From Apostichopus japonicus (taxonomy: Eukaryota > Echinodermata > Holothuroidea > Aspidochirotida > Stichopodidae): a DNA stretch of 64,000 bases. The stretch is from positions 30,434,001-30,498,000 of the forward strand of contig NC_092580.1 in the NCBI RefSeq assembly GCF_037975245.1, written 5' to 3'. The notes beneath the pieces were generated by a model. It searched no databases and was not told the origin of the DNA. It saw nothing but the letters and a program-made list of their open reading frames with translations. The position numbers and the translations under genes are program-made. Numbering within the stretch: the first letter of the stretch is position 1; each line of letters starts with the position of its first letter. This document shows, piece after piece, positions 52,801 through 64,000 of the stretch.

Positions 52801-55800
52801 ATTCTTCAAGTTTTGTAATATTTTAGCAGAAATAACAGGATCAGATGTGACAAGAATTCCCCTTTATGAGCAAAGAAAAAAAATATGGTAATAATGGAAG
52901 AACAAATTAATCTTACTGCAATGCTGAAACATTACAATTTTGAGATTACACAACCTATAGGAACACTGGATTTAAGGGTCTTGAAGGAACAAAAAGAATA
53001 AAAAAAAATTCTTGTTTTATTTTGAAGTGGGAGTTAAGTGAGTTACCCAACAAACTTATCAAGGGCATGACAGTGTTGGCAATCACACACAAGTGGGACA
53101 CAAGACCCAGGTTTTGTTATGGCACTCAGTTGGCTAAAACATCCTATTAATTCTTTTGGTTTCTCATCACAGGCCATTAATGAGAGACCTGTCATCCCCA
53201 AACCCCACATCGCTGAGGACTTCTCCAGGGTTCTCCTGGGGTACTGCCGAGAAGATGGAGATAAAATGGTCATCCCCAAATCCGACCTGAACGATGCACT
53301 TTCAAGTTTGACTAATGTCATCATGATGAGAGAAAAGAACAGCTACGAGAATTATTCAATGTTTTATGAAAACCTGATACGACAACATCATCAGTTACTG
53401 TACCAGAAAGAACAGGTGACTGTCACGTGACATGATAATAATTTACATATCTGCATATATTATGAATTAGTTGAGAAAAGAAATCGTAAGAAATTAGCAA
53501 GCCTTCTGTTCTAAGTTTATATCATACTTATAATAAATTCACAACCAGTATTGAGGGAAGAGCTAATAGTTTGGAAGTCCAGAACATTGAAACAGCCATT
53601 TTTGTTTGTCTAACTGTTAACTAGGATTTGGAATTTATTGCTTTTAAAGTAAGGCTTGCATATTTTAAAGGTTTCCTGGTAATTTTATGGGCTCCTTATA
53701 TGTCATTTGTAGATTTGTTTGCCTTCTTATTAGTAACAGCAATGTTTAATCTATCATTTGATCCACTTATTCAAAATATGGATCTCAAAATTGTGACCAA
53801 CTTTACAGATTACAGATTGAGGACAACATATGTAAAAGTATTTACAACTTATCATATCTAGGCTTTTCAAGAAGCTCTCACATGCCCCAAGGAATTGTTT
53901 GTTATCTGAGTTTATGGTCTAACATACCAAGTGATTCATCTTTCAAATCAGTTAATGGTGTCATTTGGGACAAATGTTAGTACCAACAACCTATTATATA
54001 GAGGTTTTCAAGACACTCTCACATTTCCAAAGTAATTGTTTCTTCTCTACCTTTGATGGTCTAAACATTCCACGTGATTGAAGCTTTTAGTCAGCTGAAG
54101 GTACACTTCTCAGTGAGAAGAGTCTAAACCAATTTTTATGGTTTGAAATCTTTCTAACTTAACAGGAAATTAAACACCTGCAGAGGGCTTGTGCAGAAGC
54201 TAGCTCTGTGTCTCTGGTTGACGTCCAATGCCAGCTTGCTGACAGAAGCCATGAACTGATTTTAGGTAAGACAAACATTACAAACACTAACAAAGGTAGG
54301 ATGTGGAAGGGTGGGGCACGAGGGTGGGGAGGGGCGGGCTGAGTGTGGTGTGGAGTAAGACAAGAAAAACTAATTTTGCCCACACACCCTTTAAATTTAC
54401 TACCCATGTGAAACATTACCAACTCAAATAATATCTCCATCATGCCTCCCCTCCATTAAGTTATCTAATAGTTCATGTATTGATGAATGACATGTTTGTC
54501 CCCTACGTCGTTTCAGAAATCACTGCCCTCCGCTCAAAGATTCACGAGATGCGGGAGATGACGCTGACCCAGCAGCAGGAGATACGAGAGCAGGTCAGAG
54601 ACGAGTACGATCAGCTCGTTCAAAACTTATTCTCGTCAACCTTCAGCCTCAAGAATAAGTTTGATCAATTTGGGTGAGTGAGAATACTGTATGGGATCCA
54701 GAACAATGAGTCAGTTTCCAACCATGTTGCTAGGGGTTACCATTACCCCAAAGGTTGCATATTGTTACTTTATCATCTCTAGTACAAATTGAGGTAACTG
54801 AAGGCTATGTTGGGGCTGGATTTACCATTCGAGTAGAGGGGGCTCTTTAACATTGGATGGGGAAATAAATTTAAAGGAAAAAGAGTGCAAAAAAAAAGAA
54901 AAGAAGAAAAGGACATGAAATGAACAAAGAAAGAGAATTATTGAAAAATATTCTCACCGAAAGATATTGACTGACAACACCTGGCTTGGTTGCCTGTGTC
55001 TTGGTTGCCAGTTAGGGCACTTACATAGCGTATTTTACTGTGTAATTGACTGTGTTTTAATTTGTAATATGCATACTACGTTTGGAACAATTTACCTAAT
55101 TCTTAGCATTTTTTATAAATTTTTCCTAATTTTTTTTGGTTTATATGCGTTTAGGGCTTCAGTTATTATCGTGTAGTACGGGTGTTTTTCATATTGTTGC
55201 TTTAGGCTTTTACATTTTATGCCTTATTGGTTCTATATATTTAATATTTAGGTTTTTGATACTATTTGTTTTTAGGTTTTACACTTGTAAAGCGCTTTGA
55301 GCAGCCTTGCTGATTATGCGCTATATAAATATTACTTATTATTATTATTTTCCTGCCCTACCCTCATGAAGCTCACGTCCAACCCGACCATATATGCCTA
55401 AGCAGTCGGGTCCAAACATATTAGTGCCTTAGTAAATGAGGAGTTTGTTAGAAAGATGAACTAGGTTATAAGAATTTCATACTTCTGTCTTGTAAACCCA
55501 TGTAAAGGTACTATGTAGTTACCTTAAAATTACTAACTTGGATAAAATGGTCAGCATTGCTTTTAAATCTTTAGCATACTTTGGGCATTTCCATTCATGA
55601 TATATATTAGCTATGAGAAAACTTTGTATTTCAAAATGTTTTGTATCCAAGAGGATTCATTCTGGAACCAACTGGCCAGATAGTTAACCTTCTAAACCTA
55701 GCTAAAAAAATTAGCTTTTTTATTATTTTTTATTAATTAGCTTCATAAAGTTTTGGCCATTTTGAACAACTTTTTGGCGTTTATCATCAAAGTCATGTCA

Positions 55801-58800
55801 TATTTTGTATGTTAGCGAAACATCTACTCAGAAAATTACAAAAGTAAGTGTTTGTCTTTGGTAAAATTTATCAGAAAGGGCCTCTACGATGAATGCTACG
55901 GGATCGTGGCTGAGGTGAGAGAAGAATCCGCAGAGGCAATGAGCAAATACAAATCTAGATCTGTGGGATCTGGATGTGAGTTCACTTTCATTCATTCTAC
56001 TTCTTCTGATAATCATTTTAAAGTGGCTGTTAGTGTTCACCGACGTTCAAGAACTTTGTCGCATATTTCATTCCTAGTTCCTTGCAGTATTCACTAGCAT
56101 AACGGATATTTGATTTCTTGAGAAACTGTCTTTTTGCTTGTAAGGAAATGTCATTACATAGAGTTGTGTATGTCACTTTAAAAGACTGAATTGCTTAAGT
56201 CTAGGCAAACTTTGCATCTTTAGAAAGGCTAATATTATTATTGTTGTCAAGTGAGTGCACAAATCTCTAATTAATTGCTGGCTTTCTTCTTTGGTGAAAA
56301 GAAATACTTGCAAGTGTTAATATGTAACATTGTTATTTCTTGATGAGAAAACAAGTTCATTTGTTGAGAATTAGGCAAGGGTAGTATTTTTTTTGGGGGG
56401 GGGGGAGGCGGGCTGGGTGAAGCACCAATTTCTTTAAGCAGATTTAAAATTGTTGCAAGTTCTGTGAAGTATAATTTGGACAGATGGTTGATGAGTCTTT
56501 GAAACTTTCATTCCTAATCATGCATGTGGGTGGTGTACTTAATGTCATCATTATTTTATTTCACTTGGTAAAAATTTTTGCAACATCCAGATTATTCTTT
56601 TGAGAAGATATCTGTTGAAAACTGAAAAACCTGAACCACAGAAAATATCAGAATGATAAGAAAATTGAGAAAAGGTTCTGCGGAGCGTGGAAAATAATGG
56701 AGGCCAAAACAAGAGCTATGATGTTTGGTTGAGTCCTTTGGGTCCTTGGTACCCAAGGGTCCTTGGTACTTTGGGTCCTTGGTACTTTACAACAGAACTG
56801 GTATGCCTATCTCTCCATGGAGATGCCATCAAAGTTAAACATTCTAAATGGCATAGTTGCACATTGTTACTGATATATTTCCAAGCTAGTTGAAAACTCT
56901 CTTCACCATGAATGTTCTTGTTTTCATTTTTTCCCCTCTTATACATCCATTTAGCTGATGAGGTGATGGACATCAATATGAAGAGAGCTCAAAGTCTTTA
57001 CCAGATGAGGAAGGAGAATGAGGAGATGGGCCAGGTGGTTCTGAAAATGAAAGCACTGACTAATTGGAAGGTCACAAAGATAAAGGAGACATACAACAGG
57101 AAGGTAAAAATGATTACTTGTTGAGCGTTTTTAGGTAATCGTAGCGGCTAGAGTGACTGCCCGACAACCTCTAGGTTTCCAGGTTTAATTTACAAACCAC
57201 CGACAACCTCTAGGTTTCTAGGTTTAATTTAAAAACCACCGACATCCTCTAGGTTTCTAGGTTTAATTTAAAAACCACCGACATCCTTTAGGTTTCTAGA
57301 TTTAATTTACAAACCACCGACAACCTCTAGGTTTCCAGGTTTAATTTACAAACCACCGACAACCTCTAGGTTTCCAGGTTAATTTACAAACCACCTGCAA
57401 CCTCTAGGTTTCCAGGTTTAATTCACAAACCACTGGCAACCTCTAGGTTTCCAGGTTTAATTTACAAACCACCGACAACCTCTAGGTTTCCAGGTTTAAT
57501 TAACAAACCACCGACAACCTCTAGGTTTCCAGGTTTAATTTACAAACCACAACTGTAGAAAGTAGATTCTTGTGACCTAACGAAACATTGCTGTGCAGTG
57601 TTGTTGAATGGATTCTATCACAAGTTATTGCCTTTTCTGGTTTTAGGAAATGGGGATTAGGAAACAACTCTGTTCACCACGGCAACACTGCAGCGATGAT
57701 GAATGAGGTGTCCTAACCTCCCTCAGTATTTAAGAAATTGTTCACATGCTGAGGTACCTGCTCATGTGAAATTACATTACATGCCTTGCTATCCTCTGTA
57801 CAGTCAACTCTTATAAAAAACGAGAAGGCTTGACATGAAAGGGGTGGGGGGGGGGTGTTGTTCGTCCATGGTCATCACATGGATAGGGTTTCAGAGGAGC
57901 ATATGTTAGCTTACTATATAACCTGGCTTTTGGAATTACTGAACTTAAACTACAAAGACTATCACATTTGATCAAGGAGCACAGCTGGGCTGTTTCAAGC
58001 CTGAGTTTTGTTTTCTTCTGCTGCATTAAATATCATGTTGTTGTTTAGATAATTGCTTGAATATTCAGTGACATGCATCTTCTGCCTTCTGTTTGTTGAC
58101 TTTATCATACACGATGATGCCGAACAGATGACTTGTATGATGTCTCGGTTGTTAGTGGCATAATTGCTGGATTGTCAGGAGGGAGCTGTAAACATTTATT
58201 TTACTGATTTACATGATCATCTACATTGTGAATACTGTCAGATTTAAATAACTCCCTTCCCAGATTCAAATTCTTTAATAAGAATGAAAAGTGATTAGGT
58301 AACCTAAATGTCACTCATTGATAAACTAACATACATACATACATCCACGCATACACACAAACAAACACGTAAGTGTAAAGACTGTTGTCTTTGCTGATGG
58401 TCAATCTACACCTTATATCAAGTTCAATGGAGTGTCATGTACTTGGAAAGAAATGATTGGACAAGTAAAATGTAACCATTGAGAAGGTTATGTTTTCTTG
58501 GGTAATGCTTTGTGGGTGCATTTTATGAATATGAGGTTAATATTTATGTAACCAGGGCCTCGGGTTAGATTAGCTTGTTAGCTAACCGAGTCTTTTAACC
58601 CTGTATGAAATGTATAATAAATAATAATAATAAATATGAAATTCAAGAGCTGCAGTTGTTTTGAGACAACTGGAGTAAGACAATCAATTGTTGACAGTTA
58701 TGAGCATACCAGCAAATGGAGAATAAATTACCTGGTACCACCAGTCAATACGATATGCAACTTGATAGTCAAATTGTAACACAATCCAAAGATGTATAGC

Positions 58801-61281
58801 AGTGTTTATGAACATGGTATGCAGAACCATATACCATTTCAGTGTCTTTAGTTAAAAAAAATTACTCCACATTATGTGAAGACTTCTACATCAGTCCTTG
58901 CCTGCCAGAAAATAAATCACAGAAGAAATGGTTCCCAGAGTGACAAGTTGTATCACAAATACTGGGACAAGAGAAACCCCCAACCCCCCCCCCCCCCCAA
59001 AAAAACCCCCGGCTATTCCACAGAACAAAACTTTGCACCTAATCTGAACTTGAATCTTTGCATAAATAATTGACATTTTTGTGTGTTTTTAAAAATCATT
59101 TGTAGTTTTAAATATACTCAAAAAAACAGTAGCTGAACATTGACAAAATGTGCACAATTGTGGCAGCTGTAATTTTTTTCGTGAGATTGCATCTGATATT
59201 TCTTGTTGACATTCAGGTCAGCCGGCTACAGAATGAGATCGACAAATGCCGGAAAGATTACCTGTTCATCAAGATGACCGCCGAGGAGGAGGTCATCCTT
59301 CTCAGGCAACAGGTGGTCGCTCTGAGGGGCGCTCTGTCCGAATCGGAACGAGAGAGGGAGAGCACATCCAACCTTTTGGAGAAGGAGGTACCATCATCTA
59401 CCCTTTAAAATAATTATGATTGTCCTTTGAGAGGATAAATATTTAAAAGTTCTGTTTTAATGCCATATAAGTTGTTTTACAGTATGTTAAAAAGGCTGAT
59501 GCTTTAATAATTTTAGCAGCCATTTTGGTACATTTATTTCAATGAAAAGTCTTCCCATTTTGATACATTAATTTCAATGAAAAGTCTTCCTTTTTTCCCT
59601 CTTGATTTATCATTGAATGGAGAACAAAAACCCTGCCGTCATCATTGGTCTATGTGACAGAGATAATTGTCACGACCCACTTTCTCGAAGAGCGACAAAA
59701 AGTTTTAGTCCGTTTGGGAACTTTTAGAAGGTTTTGATGCTATTTCACACACAAGGCTGAAGGCTTGATCAAGTCTAAATATGACATCATCAAGCCACAT
59801 GGACTTCAATCTTTAACAATTTTGATTTATTTATTGCAATATTTATTTTCTGAAAGATGGGTTTTGAAAATGTTGAAGTGTGAAATAATTGAAGCTCTTG
59901 ACTAGATCTAATGATGGCATTCGGTTCCAATGTCAAGAGTTTACCTTGAAAAATTGAAAAAATGAAAAACAGCAAAAAGTCATAGTTTTCAGATCTTAGT
60001 GACACTATGACGTTACAGGTTTACAAAATGACAGCCTTCAGACACACCTTTCAACTTTGGATATCTCTCAAACGGAGCAGTATTTTTCGTAGCTTTTGGT
60101 AAGCTGTGCATCACAAAGATCTCTGTTGTATGAAGTAAAGACAATGGTTGGGTGTGTGTGTCCTTTGAACTTTATTTACATTCAGCCATTTTTGTATCCA
60201 AAATGCTGTCTTAGAGATGCTGTACAATGTGTTGGTTTTATTTGTCTCTCTTTAGTTTCGGATCAAAACAGACAGGAAACACAGAGAGGATCAAGAAGCG
60301 TATAACGCTCGGCAGATGGAGCTAGCCAGAGCGGATAATCTTCAAAAAATGGTGAGATATGAAATGACATTATTGACTTAGGTTTTTTGTTTTTGTTTAT
60401 GGTAGTTTTGATTTTAAAGAAATCCTTCCAAAAACACCACTGCTAACTTGAGGTTGACCATGTTTTAAAGCGAAAATGTCAATGTCAATTCAGGTTCTAA
60501 CTTCAAAGTTCCTAAATGCGTCTGTTTTTTAGTTGGAAGACATCGACGACAAAGAAGTGAGGATCCAGATTATGTCGGATGATCTCCAGCGTACCACGCA
60601 CCTGCACCATACCGCCCAAGAGAAGAATCGCAGAGAGTTCACTCACGTGAAACAGAGGCTACACCACGAGAGGAATCTCAAGCTGGACGCCTTCCAGAGA
60701 GTCGACGAATTACAGACGCAAGTCTACGACTACGAGGCAGCCATGTCCAGCTTGTCTAGACCGTTCACTTCAATGAGTAAGGGAAGCCTGTCCGCCATTT
60801 TTTGTCCCATATGTCTATATATTTGTGGGGTGATCCTTAGCTCAGAGTCGAGTTGAAAGTGCAGTAGGGCCTAACGTCTTGATAGTCCTTGGAATGAGTG
60901 GGGTGTTGGGATGGTTGTCTAGAAGCATTCCTCATTCTCCAGCCATGAGGGGTCTACAAAATTTCTGGAAAATGAAATGTATGAGGGAGGGTAGGGGAAA
61001 CGAGAGGGGCTGTCAGCAGAGGATAGGGGTGAGTAGAGAGGGGAGGGGGACGAGAGTGGGATAGAGAGAAGGGGGGAGGGGAGATGTAACGGTTAAAATG
61101 GGGATAAGGGTTGTTCATAGAATGCATGTAGTCAAGTTCACATTTTAACAGTAGATGCAATTTGAGCATTATTTCTTTAATGCAAAATAAATGCAACATA
61201 CAACAAAATCATAGCCAACAGATAATTTTGATCGCCTTTTTCCCTCACAAACAGGCCTGTTTTCATCAGGAAAGCTTCCTC
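43887..61281 (+). CDS. Large coiled-coil protein, CCDC162-like (tentative), 19 internal exons, partial
   Basis: Nineteen exons with consistent phases give about 1,019 residues: 43887-44046, 44891-44988, 45687-45890, 47244-47465, 48615-48738, 49431-49696, 50479-50714, 51460-51631, 51966-52029, 52344-52568, 53173-53415, 54166-54265, 54517-54673, 55875-55975, 56955-57103, 59217-59387, 60256-60351, 60533-60776 and 61255-61281. The first half is helical and globular (FCQRFHTRICQYSLRGQII; a WKRLEVFKEEW block). A Ser/Glu-rich linker is encoded at 50479-50714. The second half (from 52344) is strongly heptad-like coiled coil rich in Glu, Lys, Arg and Gln. No enzyme motif, membrane segment or zinc finger is seen. 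The overall design recalls CCDC162 family proteins, but that name is from memory and unverified. The first exon begins in mid-codon, so upstream exons exist; the 3' end is beyond the window. The weakest junction is AAG|GTTCCC at 44046. Confidence 0.85.
46001..46252. repeat. Minisatellite, 11-bp unit (TGTAACACTGT)
   Basis: About 22 imperfect copies of TGTAACACTGT with variants TGTAACCCTGT, TGTAAACCTGT and TGTAACACTGA. It lies in the intron after the exon ending at 45890. The long minus-strand open frames here come from the repeat and are not genes. Confidence 0.95.
47690..48575. repeat. Direct duplication of about 220 bp flanking a TIR element
   Basis: 47690-47920 and 48360-48575 are similar copies. 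They share CTTTGTGATGCAAAATGTCC, then ACAACCATAC-TGGCCTAG, then AAGTGACTAAATGTGGTATA and ACATTTTATCCACAGGACTA blocks. The left copy has an additional internal doubling of the GATGCAAAATGTCCCTGGG segment. The TIR element at 47927-48337 lies between them, in the intron before exon 48615-48738. Confidence 0.85.
47927..48337. mobile_element. 411-bp TIR element (MITE) with GGTCACACTA termini
   Basis: The left end TAAAGGCCCGGTCACACTA and right end TAGTGTGACCAGGCCTTTA are inverted repeats with one mismatch. The inner parts also pair (CCGATTTTTTATCGGAATAC with GTATTCCGATAAAATATCG). The outermost TA pairs fit a TA target duplication, as for Tc1/mariner-like and some other TIR groups, but two bases cannot settle the superfamily. 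No coding capacity. Confidence 0.8.
53860..54100. repeat. Diverged tandem duplication in an intron
   Basis: Two related segments, at 53860-53951 and 53998-54098, share GGTTTTCAAGA-ACTCTCACAT, AAGTAATTGTTT, TGGTCTAAACATTCCA and GTGATT blocks with many differences. They lie between exons 53173-53415 and 54166-54265. Confidence 0.6.
55266..55350 (+). mobile_element. SINE/LINE 3' tail with (ATT)n end
   Basis: The sequence CTTGTAAAGCGCTTTGAGCA, then GATTATGCGCTATATAAAT and a short ATT repeat, is the kind of 3' tail shared by many SINEs and their partner LINEs in marine invertebrates. The upstream body is not recognised. Confidence 0.5.
57163..57552. repeat. Tandem repeat, 39-bp unit, about 10 copies
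   Basis: The unit is AAACCACCGACAACCTCTAG followed by GTTTCCAGGTTTAATTTAC, with small variants. It lies in the 2.1-kb intron after the exon ending at 57103. Confidence 0.95.
58556..58640 (+). mobile_element. Short LINE/SINE-like 3' tail with (ATA)n end
   Basis: CAGGGCCTCGGGTTAGATTA, then AACCCTGTATGAAATGTATA and AATAATAATAATAAAT form a tail resembling the 3' end of CR1-like elements. It contains a small hairpin around TTAGCTTGTTAGCTAA. The body of the element is not recognised. Confidence 0.35.
61255..61281 (+). CDS. 27-nt microexon of the coiled-coil gene
   Basis: Preceded by a pyrimidine-rich tract ending TCACAAACAG and followed by C|GTAAGT, a strong donor. It accepts the phase-1 end of the exon at 60533-60776 and encodes S-LFSSGKLP before leaving again in phase 1. 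The next exon was not found in the remaining 2.7 kb. Alternatively it is the start of a terminal exon that reads on to a stop at about 61407. The strong GTAAGT makes the microexon reading more likely. Confidence 0.55.
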
Positions 61282-61703
61282 GTAAGTCTCACACAGCATC
61301 TATGATTGGTTACATAGTCTATCCCTCAAATATGGACTTTTCACACTCACCTGTTAACACTCTGATTTTTAATACATTCTTGTTTGCAAGAAATCAACCA
61401 AATAATTAAGTGACTTGAATTTGCTTCAAAAAAATATCTACTTCCATGTTAACAATCATTTAACACCTCAAACAGTAGCTGATTTTAACATCAGGTCATA
61501 TCGAAGGAGAATAATTTTTTTTTTTTTTTTTTCTTGGTTATTTGACACGGAGACTAAGAGAGTTCATGAATTTCGTACATTGGAATAATTGTTAAAAAAA
61601 ATAATAATTAAAAAACAGGACTTGTCTCAATTTTTATTCTGGTTTAAATTTTTGCAAAAATGATTTTGTGTGAATTGAATCCTGCCTTTCTAGGTCAGAA
61701 TAG

Positions 61704-62180
61704 TGTCTCATGTAGATGATGAAAACAAAAGATTTCATATTTGATTCACTTGTTCGACGAGCTCTGTCCTCAGGCTCCTAAAGAGACTTTCAAGAATGTG
61801 TTATAAGAATAATTTTAGTTTATGAGGCATTCCATTAAATAAGTGGGGTCCAACTTTGTGACAATTGTGTCTACTAAATGACAAAAACAAAAGATTTCAT
61901 ATTTGATTCACTTGTTCGACCAGCTCTGTCCTCCTAAAGAGACTTTCAAGAATGTGTAATAAGAATAATTTCAGTTTATTGGTCATTCCATTAAATAAGT
62001 GGGGTCCAATTTGGTGACAATTGTGTCTAGTAAATGACGAAAATAAAGATTTCATATTTGATACACTTGTTCGACCAGCTCGGTCCTCCTAAAGAGACTT
62101 CAAGAATGTGTTATAAGAATAATTTCAGTTTCTGGGTCATTCCATTAAATACATGGGGTCCAACTTTGTGACATTCTTGG
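61704..62180. repeat. Tandem repeat, about 160-bp unit, 3 copies
   Basis: Copies share AAGATTTCATATTTGATTCA, TTGTTCGACCAGCTCTGTCC, TCCTAAAGAGACTTTCAAG and CATTCCATTAAATAAGTGGG blocks. The third copy is slightly shorter. Confidence 0.9.
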
Positions 62181-62760
62181 GTTACACACAGAACCAACTT
62201 GGTTTGCCATTTGTAAAATAACTGTCGCGCAAAATTGTGATAATTGGTTAGCTTGTCTACAGTGACGTTATCTCACATGTGTATTCTTTGCCTTGTTACA
62301 TTGTAGTCGAAGGTTTCATAAATCCGTATCATATATCCATCTGTTTGCAGTACAGTAGCAAACCTACAAGAGAAAAATGTCACAAGCTAAAGTAGGATAC
62401 CTAATTTATGGAATGACTTGTTTGTTGGTCCTTACATGATTGGTATACAACCTATCATACCATCATGCACCCTTTCAAATTTGTCAACATTTCCTTGCAT
62501 TTTAACAGTCGTTAACCTCTACTTCATAGTTTTCTTTAACACCAGTTCATGCTCTTACTGCTGTTTAATACTCCCTCAGCCATGATTCCTAAGCATATCC
62601 AGTGTTTATCATGAAATACCTTCTTAGAAACGATTCCTGCTGAAATTTTTCCGTGGAGAAACACTCTTTAATGTGGTTAAGTGAAGGACTGTTGAGGAAC
62701 ACTAAAGTGTACCTATCTGACTAGTTCATGCTAAGTTTTTTGTGATATAGAAAGAGGAAT

Positions 62761-63290
62761 GTAGTTACAAGTATAGTAACAAGTATATAGTCACAAGTAT
62801 GTAGTAACAAGTATAATGGTAAGTATATAGTAAAAACTATCAAGTATGTAATAAGATTTTAGTAACAAATATTGAGTTGCGACAAACAATTTTATATTTA
62901 GATACATGTATAGAGTAGGTGCTTATTTAGTAACAAGTAAATGGTAAGGATATAGTAACAAGTATGTAGTAAGTATTTAGTAATAAGCATATTTTAATAA
63001 TTTAGTAACAACTATATTGTAAGTATTTAGTAACAAGTATATTGTAAGTATTTAGTAACAAGTATATTGTATTTAGTAACAAGTATATTGTATTTAGTAA
63101 CAAGTATATTGTAAGTATTTAGTAACAAGTATATTGTAAGTATTTAGTAACAAGTATATTGTAAGTATTTAGTAACAAGTATATTGTAAGTATTTAGTAA
63201 CAAGTATATTGTAAGTATTTAGTAACAAGTATATTGTATTTAGTAACAAGTATATTGTAGGTATTTAGTAACAAGCACATAGTAACAGTG
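62761..63290. repeat. Minisatellite, 25-bp unit with 21-bp variants
   Basis: The core unit is GTAAGTATTTAGTAACAAGT followed by ATATT. The left part (62761-63000) is diverged, and the right part (63000-63250) is nearly regular, with some units lacking GTAA (21 bp). Confidence 0.95.
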
Positions 63291-64000
63291 ATCAAGTTTT
63301 AACAAGTATATATTAGTTACATAGTGACATATTTAAGAGCATGCTCACTAGTTACCTGGACTAATTGCCATTTAATATCAACTAAGAGTTATGGTATCTG
63401 CCTTGTCAACTAAATCAATAAACTAACCCACATTCATCCTAACCTTTATATCTGAACAATACACTGTGTCGATTAATTCAGCTTGTAATATCTAACATAT
63501 CTCTTTTATCATATTACTTACATGCATGAAACATATTCAAGAGAAAACCTCTTTTGCCACGGTTCTCTTTGCTAACCTTTATGTTACCGATTGGAATGAA
63601 TGGCGTGTAAGCCATTTACAAGAAAAGTAATGTCTTCTCACAACAGAATAGTGAGAGGTAATTCTTACTGTGTATATCGCTTTCGAATTTGGTTTTTTTG
63701 TATATAATGGTGTTTAGCTTTTACTGTATATATGGTGTTTTTTTCATCAGCAAGTTTAAAAAGTCATACCTACTGTACCTAGTTTAAAACAAAGAATGTT
63801 GACTTGTCTCCTAAGGGTTTATTTCTACTATTTCCCCTAAAAAATTAGCATTTACATGCAGAATCTTTTATTTAATGAAGAAATGTGTACTCTCTTTACA
63901 TCCAAACTCCCCTCACCGCCCGCCCCCCCCCCCCCTCATCATACAGCAACTTTTTGTGTATGAATGAAGGATAATGGGGGAATGTTGTTCTTATCATGAA

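Larger units (their letters stand above)
61282..64000. other. Intronic or 3' DNA with tandem repeats
   Basis: Apart from the two tandem repeats listed separately, no further exon could be supported. A T20 run lies near 61516 and a poly-C stretch near 63924. If the coiled-coil gene continues, this is part of a large intron. Confidence 0.4.

Overview
This is a metazoan nuclear genome window. It has spliced genes with GT-AG introns, large AT-rich introns, minisatellites, non-LTR retrotransposons and hAT-type DNA transposons. The gene content (a somatomedin-B receptor, mitochondrial ribosomal protein mS25, a large coiled-coil protein), the Tx1/L1-like LINEs and the SINE tails suggest a marine invertebrate deuterostome. 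An echinoderm such as a sea cucumber is my best guess, but that is inference and not proven by the sequence.

Three host genes are supported, all on the + strand. (1) 5189-10404 is a three-exon secretin/adhesion-superfamily (Methuselah-like) 7TM receptor with a signal peptide and an N-terminal somatomedin-B domain; its start lies about 1.5 kb upstream of the long open frame. (2) 17869-24764 is mrps25 in four exons with fully consistent splice phases; intron 2 carries a 1.57-kb, 20-bp minisatellite. (3) 43887-61281 is a 19-exon internal part of a large coiled-coil protein, tentatively CCDC162-like. Its 5' end was not found and its 3' end runs off the window. These genes show no obvious shared pathway.

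The rest is mobile and repetitive DNA. 1-1720 is a broken minus-strand Tx1/L1-like LINE. 1757-3830 is a 2-kb module bounded by inverted minisatellites and (TA)n runs. 13.7-14.9 kb holds hAT-like ends. 28.2-29.0 kb is the 3' end of a CR1/L2-like LINE on the minus strand. 29065-29735 is a hAT-type element with a perfect 8-bp target duplication. 32333-34279 is a 1.95-kb hAT-type element with a perfect 8-bp duplication and another hAT-type element nested inside it. 35049-35277 is a small hAT MITE. 35568-35696 is a perfect 29-bp inverted repeat. 38.4-43.4 kb is a nearly complete but multiply frameshifted Tx1/L1-like LINE. Several introns of the coiled-coil gene carry tandem repeats and one TIR element.

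I found no clear case of a new biological system. The most unusual items are the minisatellite-ended inverted module, the sequence module shared by several different hAT-type elements, the two long hairpins, and the receptor with an SMB domain but no visible GPS. No homology search or expression data were available; domain and family names rest on recognised motifs.
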